Shown: in pieces, positions 16,923-26,943 of the stretch
Numbering within the stretch: position 1 is the stretch's first letter
Layout: each line of letters starts with the position of its first letter
Assembly: GCF_015057245.1 (NCBI RefSeq)
Contig: NZ_SVET01000009.1
Span: 58,151-122,150 of the forward strand
Reading direction: 5' to 3'
DNA length: 64,000 nucleotides
Origin: Pseudobutyrivibrio ruminis
GTDB lineage: Bacteria; Bacillota; Clostridia; Lachnospirales; Lachnospiraceae
The notes under the pieces: model-generated
Seen by the model: only the letters and a program-made list of their open reading frames with translations
What the model was told of the DNA's origin: nothing
The model's database searches: none
Made by a program: the position numbers and the translations under genes

Positions 16923-18974
16923 ATGGATTTAACTGCTTCAGTTAAAAAGGCTGACGTTGGTATTGCATTGTATTTGCTAGCTGCAGTTACATTCTTTGTA
17001 ATTCCTATCCCCAATTTTATCCTTGATATAATGATTGCTTTCAACATTTCAATAGCACTCATTATATTGATGAATGTATTGTTTGTGCAGGAAGTTTTGG
17101 ATATGTCATTCTTCCCTACACTATTACTTTTTACAACTATTTTTAGAATTTCCCTTAACGTTTCATCTACCAGATTGATTCTTTCAACTGGAGATCCAGG
17201 TAACGTTGTATCTACATTCGGTAGTTTCGTTGGTGGTAACAACCTGGTTATTGGTGCCATCATTTTCCTTATTTTGATTATCATCCAGTTCATGGTTATC
17301 AATAAAGGTTCTGAGCGTGTAGCTGAAGTATCAGCACGATTCACTTTGGACGCTATGCCTGGTAAACAGATGGCTATCGATGCGGATTTGAATACCGGAG
17401 CCATTGATGATGCAGAGGCCAAAAGACGAAGAGACAAGATTCAAGAAGAATCAGCCTTCTTTGGAGCTATGGACGGTGCTACAAAGTACGTAAAGGGAGA
17501 TGCTACAGCAGGTCTTATTATTACAGTTATCAACCTTGCTGGTGGTACAGTCCTAGGAATTATAAATCAAGGACTGCCATTTGCTGAGGCGATTCAGCAG
17601 TTTGGTATTCTTACAATCGGTGATGGCCTTGTATCGCAGATCCCTTCGCTTTTGATATCTCTTTCAACAGGTATTCTTGTTACAAAGGGCTCAAAGGCAG
17701 CAGATTTCTCTGGAACTTTGGTAAAGCAGTTATTTGGAATACCAAAGGTTTTATATATTGTCGGTGGAGCTATGGTTTTCCTTGGAATAGCCACACCTCT
17801 TAACTGGGTATTGTTCCTTGCTTTTGGTGCAGCATTTATTATCACAGGATATTCTATTTCAAAAACTCTCGGCGAGGAGGAGATAGAGCAGGAGGTTGCT
17901 GCAGAAGAAACCGAGGCAGAGGAAATTCGAAAGCCGGAAAATGTTGTTTCATTGCTTCAGGTTGATCCGATTGAGCTAGAGTTTGGTTACGGTATTATCC
18001 CTCTTGCGGATGTTAATCAAGGCGGCGATTTGTTGGATCGAGTTGTTATGATTAGGCGACAGATTGCACTTGAATTAGGTACTGTAGTTCCTATTATTCG
18101 ATTGCGAGATAATATTCAGCTTAATCCAAATCAATACATTATTAAGATTAAGGGTATACAGGTAACAGAAGGAGAAATCCTTTTTGATCATTACATGGCC
18201 ATGAATCCAGGTTACGTTGAAGAGGAAATTACAGGTATTCCTACTTTTGAGCCTTCATTCCATCTTCCAGCTATTTGGATTACAGAAAGTCAGCGTGAAA
18301 GGGCAGAATCACTTGGATACACAGTAGTAGATCCACCATCAATTATTGCTACACACCTGACCGAAGTTATTAGAAGTCATATAGCAGAATTGCTTACTCG
18401 CCAGGATGTTCAAAATCTTATTGATAATCTTAAAGAGAGCAATCCAGTTATTGTTGAAGAGCTTATTCCTAAGCTGCTTGGATTGGGCGATGTTCAGAAG
18501 GTATTGCAGAATCTTCTTTCAGAAGGAGTTTCAATCAGAGATTTGCTTTCTATTTTCGAAGTATTGGCAGATCATGCAACAACTACTCATGACACAGACG
18601 TACTTACTGAGTATGTTCGTCAGGGATTGAAACGAGCAATATCAGGCAGATATTTTGCACCTAATGAGGTCACTCAAGTAATTACTGTTGATCCTAAGGT
18701 TGAGCAGGATATTATGGCATCAATTAAACAGACGGAACAAGGAGCATATCTTACACTTGATCCAGAACGTATTAAAGCAATTATTGCTTCCCTTGAGGAA
18801 GAAATCAAAAAACTTGAGGATATGGGAAAAACACCTATTGTTGTTACATCTCCAATAGTTCGAATGTATTTCAAAGGTTTAACACAAGATTATGTAAAGG
18901 ATCTTATCGTTGTTTCCTACAATGAAATTGATTCAAATGTTGAACTTTCATCTGTAGGCATGGTAACAGGGTAG
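16923..18974 (+). CDS. flhA: Flagellar export gate protein FlhA
   Basis: FlhA is the largest gate subunit; its cytoplasmic nonamer docks chaperone-substrate complexes. The 683-residue protein has eight membrane helices in the first ~320 residues, with the FHIPEP motif region (SRFTLDAMPGKQMAIDADLNTG, given here by DAMPGKQMAID and AKRRRDKIQEE). The cytoplasmic domain runs from ~340 onward. ATG 16917 lies directly on the AGGGGG ribosome site, so ATG 16923 is the likelier start. It is followed by flhF. Confidence 0.96.
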   Translation: MDLTASVKKADVGIALYLLAAVTFFVIPIPNFILDIMIAFNISIALIILMNVLFVQEVLDMSFFPTLLLFTTIFRISLNVSSTRLILSTGDPGNVVSTFGSFVGGNNLVIGAIIFLILIIIQFMVINKGSERVAEVSARFTLDAMPGKQMAIDADLNTGAIDDAEAKRRRDKIQEESAFFGAMDGATKYVKGDATAGLIITVINLAGGTVLGIINQGLPFAEAIQQFGILTIGDGLVSQIPSLLISLSTGILVTKGSKAADFSGTLVKQLFGIPKVLYIVGGAMVFLGIATPLNWVLFLAFGAAFIITGYSISKTLGEEEIEQEVAAEETEAEEIRKPENVVSLLQVDPIELEFGYGIIPLADVNQGGDLLDRVVMIRRQIALELGTVVPIIRLRDNIQLNPNQYIIKIKGIQVTEGEILFDHYMAMNPGYVEEEITGIPTFEPSFHLPAIWITESQRERAESLGYTVVDPPSIIATHLTEVIRSHIAELLTRQDVQNLIDNLKESNPVIVEELIPKLLGLGDVQKVLQNLLSEGVSIRDLLSIFEVLADHATTTHDTDVLTEYVRQGLKRAISGRYFAPNEVTQVITVDPKVEQDIMASIKQTEQGAYLTLDPERIKAIIASLEEEIKKLEDMGKTPIVVTSPIVRMYFKGLTQDYVKDLIVVSYNEIDSNVELSSVGMVTG

Positions 18975-18979
18975 AATAA

Positions 18980-20368
18980 ATGACTATTAATAAGTATACG
19001 GGAAAAACTGAAGAAGAAGCTATGGAAAAGGTCCGCAAGGAACTTGGAAGTGCGGCTGTCATAATGAATGTAAAGGTGGTAAAGCCTAAAGGACTTGGTG
19101 GTCTTTTTAAGGGAAACACATATGAGGTTACAGCGGCTGTAGAAGACGATGGATTCTCTAATGATGCAAAAGCTTTTGCAGTTCCTACTCAGCAAGAACC
19201 ACAGGTGGAGGCTACTGCGGAGCCTAAGACAAGCACCTTTGAGGCTGTTGCAGATGATGCGATCAAACTTAAGGACGCTTTTTCTGCTGTAAATGAAGTA
19301 CTTGAGAAACAGGAAGCTGCAAGTAAAGATTTTGAGCCACTTTTTGATACTGCACCTAGAGCTCAGGTTTTTGAACCTACTTACTCAAAGCCAGTGGGAG
19401 CTCGCCCAGTGCAGCCACAGCCAAAGCCAGCAGCACCTACATACAGTGAGCCGGCTCCAAAGCCTACCGTAAAAAGAGAAATGCCACAGAGAACTGCGGT
19501 TAATGACTTTGATGATAGCATTCAGGTAAAGCATGGAAATTCAAAGCCATCTATTGACGGCGATAATCATGTATTTGTTAAGATGCTTTACAACGTTCTT
19601 CTTGAAAATGAAGTTCAAGAAAAATACATCAATCAGGTCCTTGAGGATATGGATAAGGTGCTTCAAACAAGCCATTCTTTAGATAATTTGCTTTCAAATG
19701 TATATCAAAAAATGGTTCTGAAGCTTGGCACTCCAACAAAGATTGAGCCAGGAGAGAGAAGACCAAAGGTTGTATTCTTTATTGGACCAACAGGCGTTGG
19801 CAAGACTACAACAATCGCTAAAATAGCCTCAAAGTTTAAGGTTGAAGAAGGCAAAAAAGTTGGACTTATCACAGCTGATACATATCGTATGGCTGCTGCA
19901 AATCAGCTTCAGACTTATGCAAATATTCTCGGTGTTCCTTTAAATGTTATTTACTCTGCTGATGAGCTTCTTGATACAGTTAAAAAGCAGAGCAGAGAAT
20001 ACGAGGATTTGGACGTTATTCTTGTTGATACCATTGGTTTTTCACATAAAAACGAAGAGCAGCGACAGGATACAAAGAAGCTTATAAATGCACTTGATGG
20101 TTTCTATGATACAGAAGTATATCTTGTGCTTTCAGCTACAACAAAGCATAGAGATTTAATTGATATTGCCGATTCCTACATGGAATTTGCTGATTTTAAC
20201 TTGATTTTTACTAAGCTTGACGAAACAAAGTGCCTTGGCAATATTTTCAACATGAAACAATATACAAAGGCTCAGTTATCTTATATTACTGTAGGACAAA
20301 ATGTACCAGACGACATTGAAATCCTTAACACCCAGAAGCTGGTAAAACAGTTATTGGGAGGAAATTAA
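18980..20368 (+). CDS. flhF: Flagellar GTPase FlhF
   Basis: FlhF is an SRP-family GTPase that sets flagellar site and number. The 462-residue protein has an N-terminal B domain with IKKYTGKTEEEAMEKV-like sequence and a Pro/Lys-rich linker (~130-185). The NG GTPase follows: G1 GPTGVGKT at 269-276, DTYRMAAANQL, DTIGFSHKN and the TKLDE guanine-binding motif. FlhF pairs with FlhG, encoded directly after it with no gap. The start ATG is 5 nt after flhA. Confidence 0.95.
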   Translation: MTINKYTGKTEEEAMEKVRKELGSAAVIMNVKVVKPKGLGGLFKGNTYEVTAAVEDDGFSNDAKAFAVPTQQEPQVEATAEPKTSTFEAVADDAIKLKDAFSAVNEVLEKQEAASKDFEPLFDTAPRAQVFEPTYSKPVGARPVQPQPKPAAPTYSEPAPKPTVKREMPQRTAVNDFDDSIQVKHGNSKPSIDGDNHVFVKMLYNVLLENEVQEKYINQVLEDMDKVLQTSHSLDNLLSNVYQKMVLKLGTPTKIEPGERRPKVVFFIGPTGVGKTTTIAKIASKFKVEEGKKVGLITADTYRMAAANQLQTYANILGVPLNVIYSADELLDTVKKQSREYEDLDVILVDTIGFSHKNEEQRQDTKKLINALDGFYDTEVYLVLSATTKHRDLIDIADSYMEFADFNLIFTKLDETKCLGNIFNMKQYTKAQLSYITVGQNVPDDIEILNTQKLVKQLLGGN

Positions 20369-21244
20369 ATGGATCAAGCTGAAAATTTACGAAATGTTAT
20401 AAAAGCTCAAAACATACGAAGTGTTGAGAGAACTAAGGTTATCACCATCACATCTGGAAAAGGTGGCGTTGGCAAGTCCAATATGGCAGTTAATCTGGCA
20501 GTTCACTTTACACGTATGGGCAAGAGAGTAATCATTCTTGATGCAGACTTTGGCCTTGCAAATGTGGAGGTTATGTTTGGAACCTTGCCTAATTACAATC
20601 TATCAGATGTAATTTTCAAGGGAATGAGTATCCGAGACATTATAACTACAGGCCCAATGGGGATTGGCTTTGTATCAGGAGGTTCAGGAGTTGTGGGTCT
20701 AAACAACCTAAATCGTGAACAAATTGCGTTTTTAGTCCACAACCTATCACTTTTAAATGATTTATGTGATATTCTTATAATAGATACAGGTGCGGGGGTT
20801 TCAGATCAAGTTCTAGAATTTGTTCTTGCATCCCCTGAAGTGGTTTTAGTATCTACACCAGAACCAAGCTCACTTACAGATTCTTATTCTTTGATGAAGG
20901 CACTATACAAAAGCCCTAAATATTCAAAGGAAGGCACTAATGTTCATTTGGTTGCCAATAAAGTTGAAAGTGAAGCCGAGGCAAATGCGGTCTATACCAA
21001 ATTGCGTTCAGTGGTTCAAAAGTTCCTGGGGGGAGATTTGGATTATCTAGGATATGTGCCTTACGATAATCAGCTGGAGAAGGCTGTTAGAAATCAAAAG
21101 GTAGTATCTCTTGAATATCCATCTTCAAGAGCTGCGAAGAATTTTGAATCATTGGCTGCGAAGCTATTGAAAAAGGATGATAACACCCACTTTAGATGGG
21201 GTGTTTCTCATATATTTAACTCATTGTTGAAGGATAGGGCATAG
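20369..21244 (+). CDS. flhG: Flagellar number regulator FlhG (MinD-like ATPase)
   Basis: FlhG (YlxH in Bacillus) is a MinD/ParA-family ATPase that limits flagellar number, in part by stimulating FlhF. The 291-residue protein has the deviant Walker A SGKGGVGKS (residues ~29-37), the switch DADFGLANVEVMFG and the LIIDTGAGVS Walker B region. An amphipathic end (HFRWGVSHIFNSLLK) resembles a membrane-targeting helix. The ATG follows the flhF stop immediately. Assignment over MinD rests on the FlhF neighbour. Confidence 0.93.
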   Translation: MDQAENLRNVIKAQNIRSVERTKVITITSGKGGVGKSNMAVNLAVHFTRMGKRVIILDADFGLANVEVMFGTLPNYNLSDVIFKGMSIRDIITTGPMGIGFVSGGSGVVGLNNLNREQIAFLVHNLSLLNDLCDILIIDTGAGVSDQVLEFVLASPEVVLVSTPEPSSLTDSYSLMKALYKSPKYSKEGTNVHLVANKVESEAEANAVYTKLRSVVQKFLGGDLDYLGYVPYDNQLEKAVRNQKVVSLEYPSSRAAKNFESLAAKLLKKDDNTHFRWGVSHIFNSLLKDRA

Positions 21245-21247
21245 CTT

Positions 21248-21991
21248 ATGGAAATTATAGATCTAAGACCTGGCACACCTATTGAATTTTCAATTGCCAG
21301 CACAAATTCTGACATTGAAAACAATATCGAAGAGGATCGAAGTATTTATATCTCTAGTGTTTTTGGCGTTACAAAAAAAGGAGAAATAATATTCCACATT
21401 CCTACTCGAAAGGGACACACTGTAACAATACCAATGAATGTCCCATTTAATGCAGTTTTCAATACAAAAAAAGGATTATTTCAGCTTTCCGGTGAAATTA
21501 CAAAACGTGGAAGGCTTGAAAACTTTCCAGTATATGTTTTTGTTCCTAGCACTAAGCTTTCAAAGGTTCAAAGGCGTGACTTCTTCAGATTTCAGTGTCT
21601 AATTCCTGTAAAGGTTTTACCAATACCGCAGGATGTGGCAATTCTTCCAAACATGGATTTAGTAGAAGATGATTTGGAAAAATATGGTAATACATATGGA
21701 GCTCCAGTATCAGGAAATATTCTTGATTTAAGCGGAGGGGGAGCGAAAATCAATGCAAAGACCGATATAAATACTGATAGATATATGTATGTGTCTTTTA
21801 AACTCAAGACTCGCACGATAGACCAAACAATTAATGTTATAGCAAGACGCATCAAAACTGAATTTAAAAGCGACTCTGGTACATACGAACATCGTATAGA
21901 ATTTTTGTTCAAAGAGCCGGAAGATAGGGAGACTATTATAAAGTACATTTTTGACGAGGACCGACGTTTAAGAAAAAAAGATCAGGGGTAA
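21248..21991 (+). CDS. PilZ-domain flagellar brake protein (YcgR-like)
   Basis: This 247-residue protein has an N-terminal YcgR-type beta domain (~1-95) and a C-terminal PilZ domain (~105-235). The c-di-GMP-binding RRDFFR motif and the ILDLSGGGAKI motif (D-x-S-x-x-G) are both present. Proteins of this class bind c-di-GMP and slow or redirect the motor by touching FliG or MotA. Placement between flhG and cheB in a flagellar operon fits that role. It should be competent for c-di-GMP binding, as both motifs are intact. In Bacillus the counterpart is DgrA/YpfA. Confidence 0.88.
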   Translation: MEIIDLRPGTPIEFSIASTNSDIENNIEEDRSIYISSVFGVTKKGEIIFHIPTRKGHTVTIPMNVPFNAVFNTKKGLFQLSGEITKRGRLENFPVYVFVPSTKLSKVQRRDFFRFQCLIPVKVLPIPQDVAILPNMDLVEDDLEKYGNTYGAPVSGNILDLSGGGAKINAKTDINTDRYMYVSFKLKTRTIDQTINVIARRIKTEFKSDSGTYEHRIEFLFKEPEDRETIIKYIFDEDRRLRKKDQG

Positions 21992-21994
21992 AGA

Positions 21995-23203
21995 ATGTAT
22001 AAGATTTTAGTTGTTGATGACTCTGCACTCATGAGAAGGATTATCTGTGATATTATAAACGCGGATAATGATTTTCGTGTAATCGACGTTAGTGCAGACG
22101 GCGAGGCCGCTTACAACAAAATAAAGAACAATTCTTACGATTTGGTTGTGCTGGATATGGTATTGCCAAAGCTTCCAGGTGTTGCACTCCTTGAGAGGCT
22201 TTACAATGAAAAAGTACCATGTAATGCAGTTCTAATCAGTTCTTCCTTAAAGGAGGATGCTGACAGCACGATGAAAGCTATGGAATATGGTGCTTTAGAT
22301 TTTGTAGTTAAGCCTATTCGTTCTAGTGGTGAGACAAGAGAAATCTTTGGCAAACAATTAGTAGAATCTCTACACAATGTTATTAAATCTAGAGCTTTCA
22401 AACCATCATCTTCAAAGACTGGGTTTGCATCAGCTACCCAAGCTATTGGAGAATCAAGAAGGAATACTGTTGAAAGGCTTGCAGGAGTTCGTAGTAGGCT
22501 TGCAGAGACAAAGGGAGTTGGTAGTGCGCAAACCAATCCACCAGAAACAAAAGCTCAGCCTATAGCAAAGCCATTAGTATCTAATGATAGACCAACAGTA
22601 CCAAAGGGCACCGGAGTTAGAACCAAAAAGATTATAGCTTTGGCTTGCTCAACAGGAGGTCCACAGGCGCTACATACTTTTGTGCCAATGCTTCCTGCAA
22701 ACCTATCTGTACCGCTTGTTCTGGTTCAGCATATGCCAGAAGGCTTTACAGCTTCACTAGCTGCGAGACTTGACCAAATCTCCGGCATCAAAGTGAAAGA
22801 AGCGGAAGATGGAGAATTCTTTAAACCAGGTGTTGTTTATATCACTCCTGGAGGTAAGCACATGAAAATCTGCGAAGACGGAAGTCACGCAGCCTATTGT
22901 CAGCTTGATGACAGTCCACCTGTAAATAGCTTGAAGCCATGTGCAGATGTAATGTATCAGTCATTGGCAAAATCAAGCTTTGATGAGATTATTTGTGTTG
23001 TGCTTACAGGTATGGGCGCAGATGGTTCAGAGGGTATTAGATATTTGAACCAGTACAAAAAGACTTACGTTATTTCGCAAGAAGCTTCCACATGTGTTGT
23101 GTATGGAATGCCGAAGGCGGTGGAACAGGGCGGATTATCAAATGAAGTTGTTCCACTTAAATCAGTAGCAAATTCAATAGTAAAGAAACTTGGAGGTTTG
23201 TAA
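21995..23203 (+). CDS. cheB: Chemotaxis methylesterase/deamidase CheB
   Basis: CheB removes methyl groups from receptors to reset adaptation. The 402-residue protein has a receiver domain (~1-120, phosphorylated Asp54 in VVLDMVLPKL) and an Arg/Lys/Pro linker (~130-205). The esterase domain follows, with Ser219 in CSTGGPQAL, His in VQHMPEGFT and Asp in LTGMGADGSEG forming the catalytic triad. The length is slightly above the family norm because of the linker. The partner methyltransferase CheR is not in the window. The end overlaps the cheA ribosome site. Confidence 0.96.
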   Translation: MYKILVVDDSALMRRIICDIINADNDFRVIDVSADGEAAYNKIKNNSYDLVVLDMVLPKLPGVALLERLYNEKVPCNAVLISSSLKEDADSTMKAMEYGALDFVVKPIRSSGETREIFGKQLVESLHNVIKSRAFKPSSSKTGFASATQAIGESRRNTVERLAGVRSRLAETKGVGSAQTNPPETKAQPIAKPLVSNDRPTVPKGTGVRTKKIIALACSTGGPQALHTFVPMLPANLSVPLVLVQHMPEGFTASLAARLDQISGIKVKEAEDGEFFKPGVVYITPGGKHMKICEDGSHAAYCQLDDSPPVNSLKPCADVMYQSLAKSSFDEIICVVLTGMGADGSEGIRYLNQYKKTYVISQEASTCVVYGMPKAVEQGGLSNEVVPLKSVANSIVKKLGGL

Positions 23204-23204
23204 G

Positions 23205-25304
23205 ATGGATGTAAGTCAGTATTTAGATATCTTTATCGACGAGACAAGTGGTCATATTCAGAGCCTTTCCGACAATATTATGGAGTTGGAAAAGGAGCCA
23301 GATAACAAGGATGTTGTTAATGAAATCTTCCGTGCAGCTCACTCTTTAAAGGGTATGGCTGGTACAATGGGATTCAAGAGAATGCAGCATCTTACCCATG
23401 ATATGGAAAACGTTTTCCAGGAAGTTAGAAACGATAATGTAAAGGTTAATTCTTCACTTATCGATATTCTTTTCAAGTGCTTGGATGCTATCGAAGCATA
23501 CTTGGATACTGTTAAAGCGACATCTAATGAGGGTACAGAAGAAAATGAAGCCCTTATTAAGCTTTTAAATGATTACCTTACACAGGCTGAAGGTGGTGAA
23601 GCACCAGCAGATGCAGCTCCTGCAGAATCAGCAGAGCCAGCAGCTGAAGCATCATCAGACGCAGCAGATGGCCCATTATTCAAGCAAATTAAGCTTGATC
23701 CTGAGGCTATTGAAAAGTTAAAGGGCGAAAAGCAGTTATATGGATTTACAATCCATATCAACAAAGAATGTTTGCTTAAGGCAGCTAGAGCTTTCCTTGT
23801 ATTCAAAGCAGTTGAAGACTTTGGTACAATTATGGCCTTTGATCCTAGTTCTTCAGATATTGAAGATGAGAAATTCGAATTTGATTTCTCATTTATCTTA
23901 TCTACAGAAGCAGAATTAGATCCAATTCTCGAGGCAGTTAAGGCTGTTTCTGAAATTGAATCTGTAGAGGCAGAAAAAGTAACACCTGAAATGTACGAAA
24001 AGAAGGAAGAGGAAGCAGCACCAGCAGAAGCAGCTCCAGCAGAGGCGGCAGCACCTGCAGCACCAGCAGCACCTGCACCAGCACCAGCTGCTAAGCCAGC
24101 AGCACCTGCAGCTAAGGCAGGTGGCAAGAATCAGCCTGCTAACAAGCCAGTTACTTCTCGTACAATTCGTGTAGATATTGAAAAGCTTGACGCTTTGATG
24201 AACCAGGTATCCGAGCTTATTATTGCAAAGAACTCACTTGCTTCTCAAAGCAATGCATCTGGCGAGATTGATGGCCAGACATTACATGAAAATATCGAAT
24301 ACCTCGAGAGAATTACAACAAACCTTCACGAGTCAGTTATGAAGGTTCGAATGGTTCCAATCGAATCTGTAGTTGCTAAATTCCCTCGTATGATTCGTGA
24401 CCTTGATAGAAAACTCAATAAGCCAATGGAGCTTGTTATGACTGGTGAGGATACAGAGCTTGATAGAACTGTTGTTGATCAGCTTGGTGATCCACTTCAG
24501 CATTTACTTCGTAACTCTGCTGACCATGGTATTGAGTCTCCAGAGGATAGACGCGCAGCTGGCAAGCCAGAAAAAGGAACAATTTTCCTTAACGCTTTCC
24601 AGGAAGGCAACAACGTTATCATCGAAGTTGGTGATGATGGTGGCGGAATTAACACAGATAAGGTTCGCGACAAGGCTGTTGAGCGTGGATTAGTTACACC
24701 AGAAGAAGCAGAGAACCTTTCACAGAAAGAGATTATCGACTTCCTGTTTATGCCTTCATTCTCTATGGCAAAGCAGATTACAGATATCTCTGGTCGAGGC
24801 GTTGGTCTTGACGTTGTTAAGAGTAATATCGAAGCACTTGGCGGTGATGTAACTGTTAAATCAGTTATGGGTGAGGGATCTACATTTACAGTTAGACTTC
24901 CACTTACACTTGCTATTATTCAGGCTCTTATGGTTGAAATCAGAGATGAAAAATATGCAATCGCACTTGCTTCAATTATGAACATTGAAAATATACCTAA
25001 GTCTGAAATCAAGTACGTTGAATCTAAGGAGGTTATCCACCTTAGAGGACAGGTTATTCCTCTTATTCACTTGGATAATATTCTTGATTTGGAGCCAAAG
25101 GAAAGCGACGAAGATACAATGACAGTTGTTATTTGTAAGAAGGGTGATACTCTTGGCGGTATTATCGTTGACAACCTTATTGGCCAGTTAGAAATCGTTA
25201 TTAAGTCACTTGGTAAGCTTGACAACAACAAACTCATCAGCGGTGCTACAATCCTTGGTGATGGTGAAATCGCTATGATTCTTGATGTCAATGCGGTTAT
25301 TTAA
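23205..25304 (+). CDS. cheA: Chemotaxis histidine kinase CheA
   Basis: CheA phosphorylates CheY and CheB in response to receptors. The 699-residue protein has the HPt domain P1 (phosphorylated His46 in AAHSLKGMAG), a P2 domain (~160-260), a long Ala/Pro linker (~270-310), the P3 dimer helix and the P4 kinase with its N, G1 and G2 boxes (LQHLLRNSADHGIE, DDGGGI, GRGVGLDVV). The P5 CheW-like domain is at ~565-699. The frame is open from 23190, but GGAGGT at ~23192 fits ATG 23205. The Ala/Pro linkers create long spurious antisense frames. Confidence 0.97.
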   Translation: MDVSQYLDIFIDETSGHIQSLSDNIMELEKEPDNKDVVNEIFRAAHSLKGMAGTMGFKRMQHLTHDMENVFQEVRNDNVKVNSSLIDILFKCLDAIEAYLDTVKATSNEGTEENEALIKLLNDYLTQAEGGEAPADAAPAESAEPAAEASSDAADGPLFKQIKLDPEAIEKLKGEKQLYGFTIHINKECLLKAARAFLVFKAVEDFGTIMAFDPSSSDIEDEKFEFDFSFILSTEAELDPILEAVKAVSEIESVEAEKVTPEMYEKKEEEAAPAEAAPAEAAAPAAPAAPAPAPAAKPAAPAAKAGGKNQPANKPVTSRTIRVDIEKLDALMNQVSELIIAKNSLASQSNASGEIDGQTLHENIEYLERITTNLHESVMKVRMVPIESVVAKFPRMIRDLDRKLNKPMELVMTGEDTELDRTVVDQLGDPLQHLLRNSADHGIESPEDRRAAGKPEKGTIFLNAFQEGNNVIIEVGDDGGGINTDKVRDKAVERGLVTPEEAENLSQKEIIDFLFMPSFSMAKQITDISGRGVGLDVVKSNIEALGGDVTVKSVMGEGSTFTVRLPLTLAIIQALMVEIRDEKYAIALASIMNIENIPKSEIKYVESKEVIHLRGQVIPLIHLDNILDLEPKESDEDTMTVVICKKGDTLGGIIVDNLIGQLEIVIKSLGKLDNNKLISGATILGDGEIAMILDVNAVI

Positions 25305-25318
25305 TAGGAGGTGAGACC

Positions 25319-25786
25319 ATGTCAGATTTAGCTATGTATGATGTAGTTGAAAAAGAAAAAAAGCAATACATTGTAGTAAAAATAGGTGGCGAGCATTATG
25401 GTATCGACATTTCCTATATTGATAACATTGTTCGTATGAGTAAAATCACAAGAGTTCCAAAGGCTCCTTCTTACTACAGAGGAGTTATCAATCTTCGAGG
25501 CGAAGTTGTTCCAGTTATGAGTCTCCGTAGAAGAATGAATCTTGATGATGATGAGTTTACAGATGCATCTAGAATTATTATCCTTAAGCTTGATGGCGGC
25601 GGATTAATGGGTGTTATCGTAGACGAGGTTAAGGAAGTTCTTTCATTATCAGAGGATGATATTGAGGCTCCATCATCTACACTTAAGAGCAAGAACTCAT
25701 TCATTAACGGTGTAGGAAAGAATGGAGATGAGCTTATTTCTATTTTCGAAATTAGCTCAATTATTGGGGAGAACGATGCTTCTTAA
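25319..25786 (+). CDS. cheW: Chemotaxis coupling protein CheW
   Basis: CheW links receptors to CheA in the signalling array. The 155-residue protein is a single SH3-like CheW domain with the typical KIGGEHYGIDISYIDNIVRM opening, the Arg-rich RGVINLRGEVVPVMSLR core and the GVIVDEVKEVLSLS strand. It has an AGGAGGTGAG site and follows cheA by 14 nt. Confidence 0.95.
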   Translation: MSDLAMYDVVEKEKKQYIVVKIGGEHYGIDISYIDNIVRMSKITRVPKAPSYYRGVINLRGEVVPVMSLRRRMNLDDDEFTDASRIIILKLDGGGLMGVIVDEVKEVLSLSEDDIEAPSSTLKSKNSFINGVGKNGDELISIFEISSIIGENDAS

Positions 25787-25798
25787 AGGGAGGTAAGT

Positions 25799-26413
25799 AT
25801 GCTCACATTAGATGAGGTTAATTCAAAATATTTTGACGTTCTCAAGGAAATAGGTAATATTGGCGCTGGCAATGCAACAACTGCCATCGCCAATATGCTT
25901 GGCCTAAGAATCGATATGAGCGTTCCAGAGGTGGCTTTTTTGCCAGTGGAGGATTTAGGCTCAGCGATTGGAGCAGAGGACGAAATTATAGTAGGCATTA
26001 TGCTTGGTGTTGAACAGGACATCGATGGTTCCATGATGTTCCTTATGGATATGGCATCAGCTCATCATATTGTTAACAAGCTTATGATGAGAGATGATAG
26101 CTATGCTGAGCCATTCGACGAGATGGATTTATCTGCTATTAAGGAAATCGGTAACATTATTGCAGGATCTTATTTGTCCGCACTTTCAGGACTTACAAAT
26201 CTTACAATTGTTCCTTCAGTACCTTTTGTAGCAGTAGATATGGCAGCAGCTATTCTTTCTGTGCCTGCAGTACAATTTGGTATATTCGGAGATAATGCGC
26301 TGATGATCAATACAGAATTCTCTGATGATTTGGGAATCAAGGGGCATTTTATTTTGATGCCAGAAGAAGATTCTTATGCGAAAATATTAACGGCACTTGG
26401 TGTACCAATCTAA
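25799..26413 (+). CDS. cheC: CheY-P phosphatase CheC
   Basis: CheC dephosphorylates CheY-P and binds CheD. The 204-residue protein contains both phosphatase active-site helices, each with Glu-x3-Asn (LKEIGNIGAGNATTAI near residue 17 and IKEIGNIIAGSYLSAL near residue 117). This makes it a full class I CheC. With FliY, which also keeps both sites, the cell encodes two CheY-P phosphatases here. cheD begins 13 nt after the stop. Confidence 0.95.
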   Translation: MLTLDEVNSKYFDVLKEIGNIGAGNATTAIANMLGLRIDMSVPEVAFLPVEDLGSAIGAEDEIIVGIMLGVEQDIDGSMMFLMDMASAHHIVNKLMMRDDSYAEPFDEMDLSAIKEIGNIIAGSYLSALSGLTNLTIVPSVPFVAVDMAAAILSVPAVQFGIFGDNALMINTEFSDDLGIKGHFILMPEEDSYAKILTALGVPI

Positions 26414-26426
26414 GGAGAGTGAGAGT

Positions 26427-26915
26427 ATGGGGCAGATGATTAAAGTCGGCATGGCCGATCTAAAAATATGTAAAGCTCCGGATGCACTGACTACTATTGG
26501 TCTCGGTTCGTGTATTGGAATTGCATTATATGATCCATCTACAAAAATTACTGGCTTGGCACATATAATGTTGCCTGATAGCACAGCTATTCGCAACAAT
26601 TCAAATATTGCGAAGTTTGCAGATACAGGCATACAGAAACTTTATGATGATATGCTTAAAGCTGGGGCAAACAAAATGAAGCTAGTGGCAAAAATAGCAG
26701 GGGGCGCTAAGATGTTTGAAATGCCTGGCGCGTCCGCTGCTGGCATTAATGTCGGGGAGAGAAATGCAGAGGCTTCAAAAGCGAAGCTAAAGGAGCTTGG
26801 AGTTAGGCTTGTTGCAGAAGACTGTGGCTTGAATTATGGTCGTACAGTTGAGATTTATAGCGAAACTGGAGAGTACTATATAAAAGCAGTTGGCAAAGAG
26901 CTTAAGATTATTTAA
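26427..26915 (+). CDS. cheD: Chemoreceptor glutamine deamidase CheD
   Basis: CheD deamidates receptor glutamines and is controlled by CheC. The 162-residue protein has the catalytic Cys in IGLGSCIGIAL, the His in GLAHIMLPDS and the Thr/Ser in the following strand, as well as the closing LNYGRTVEIYSETGEYYIK. The frame is open from 26397, inside cheC; the AAGGAGAGTGAG site points to ATG 26427, which gives the family-type N-terminus. Confidence 0.95.
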   Translation: MGQMIKVGMADLKICKAPDALTTIGLGSCIGIALYDPSTKITGLAHIMLPDSTAIRNNSNIAKFADTGIQKLYDDMLKAGANKMKLVAKIAGGAKMFEMPGASAAGINVGERNAEASKAKLKELGVRLVAEDCGLNYGRTVEIYSETGEYYIKAVGKELKII

Positions 26916-26943
26916 AATATATAATAAGTGGTTGGAGGAACAA

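Noticed and set aside
16832..17437. Minus-strand frame of 201 codons across the flhB-flhA junction
   Set aside because: It is opposite two well-conserved genes, has no ribosome site and shows no recognisable motif.
24015..24125. GCA/CCA-rich tandem-like DNA in cheA as a satellite repeat
   Set aside because: It is in frame and encodes the Ala/Pro linker between CheA domains; the units are irregular.
23573..24127. Minus-strand Ala/Gly-rich frame opposite cheA
   Set aside because: It is a by-product of the repetitive Ala/Pro linker codons of CheA.
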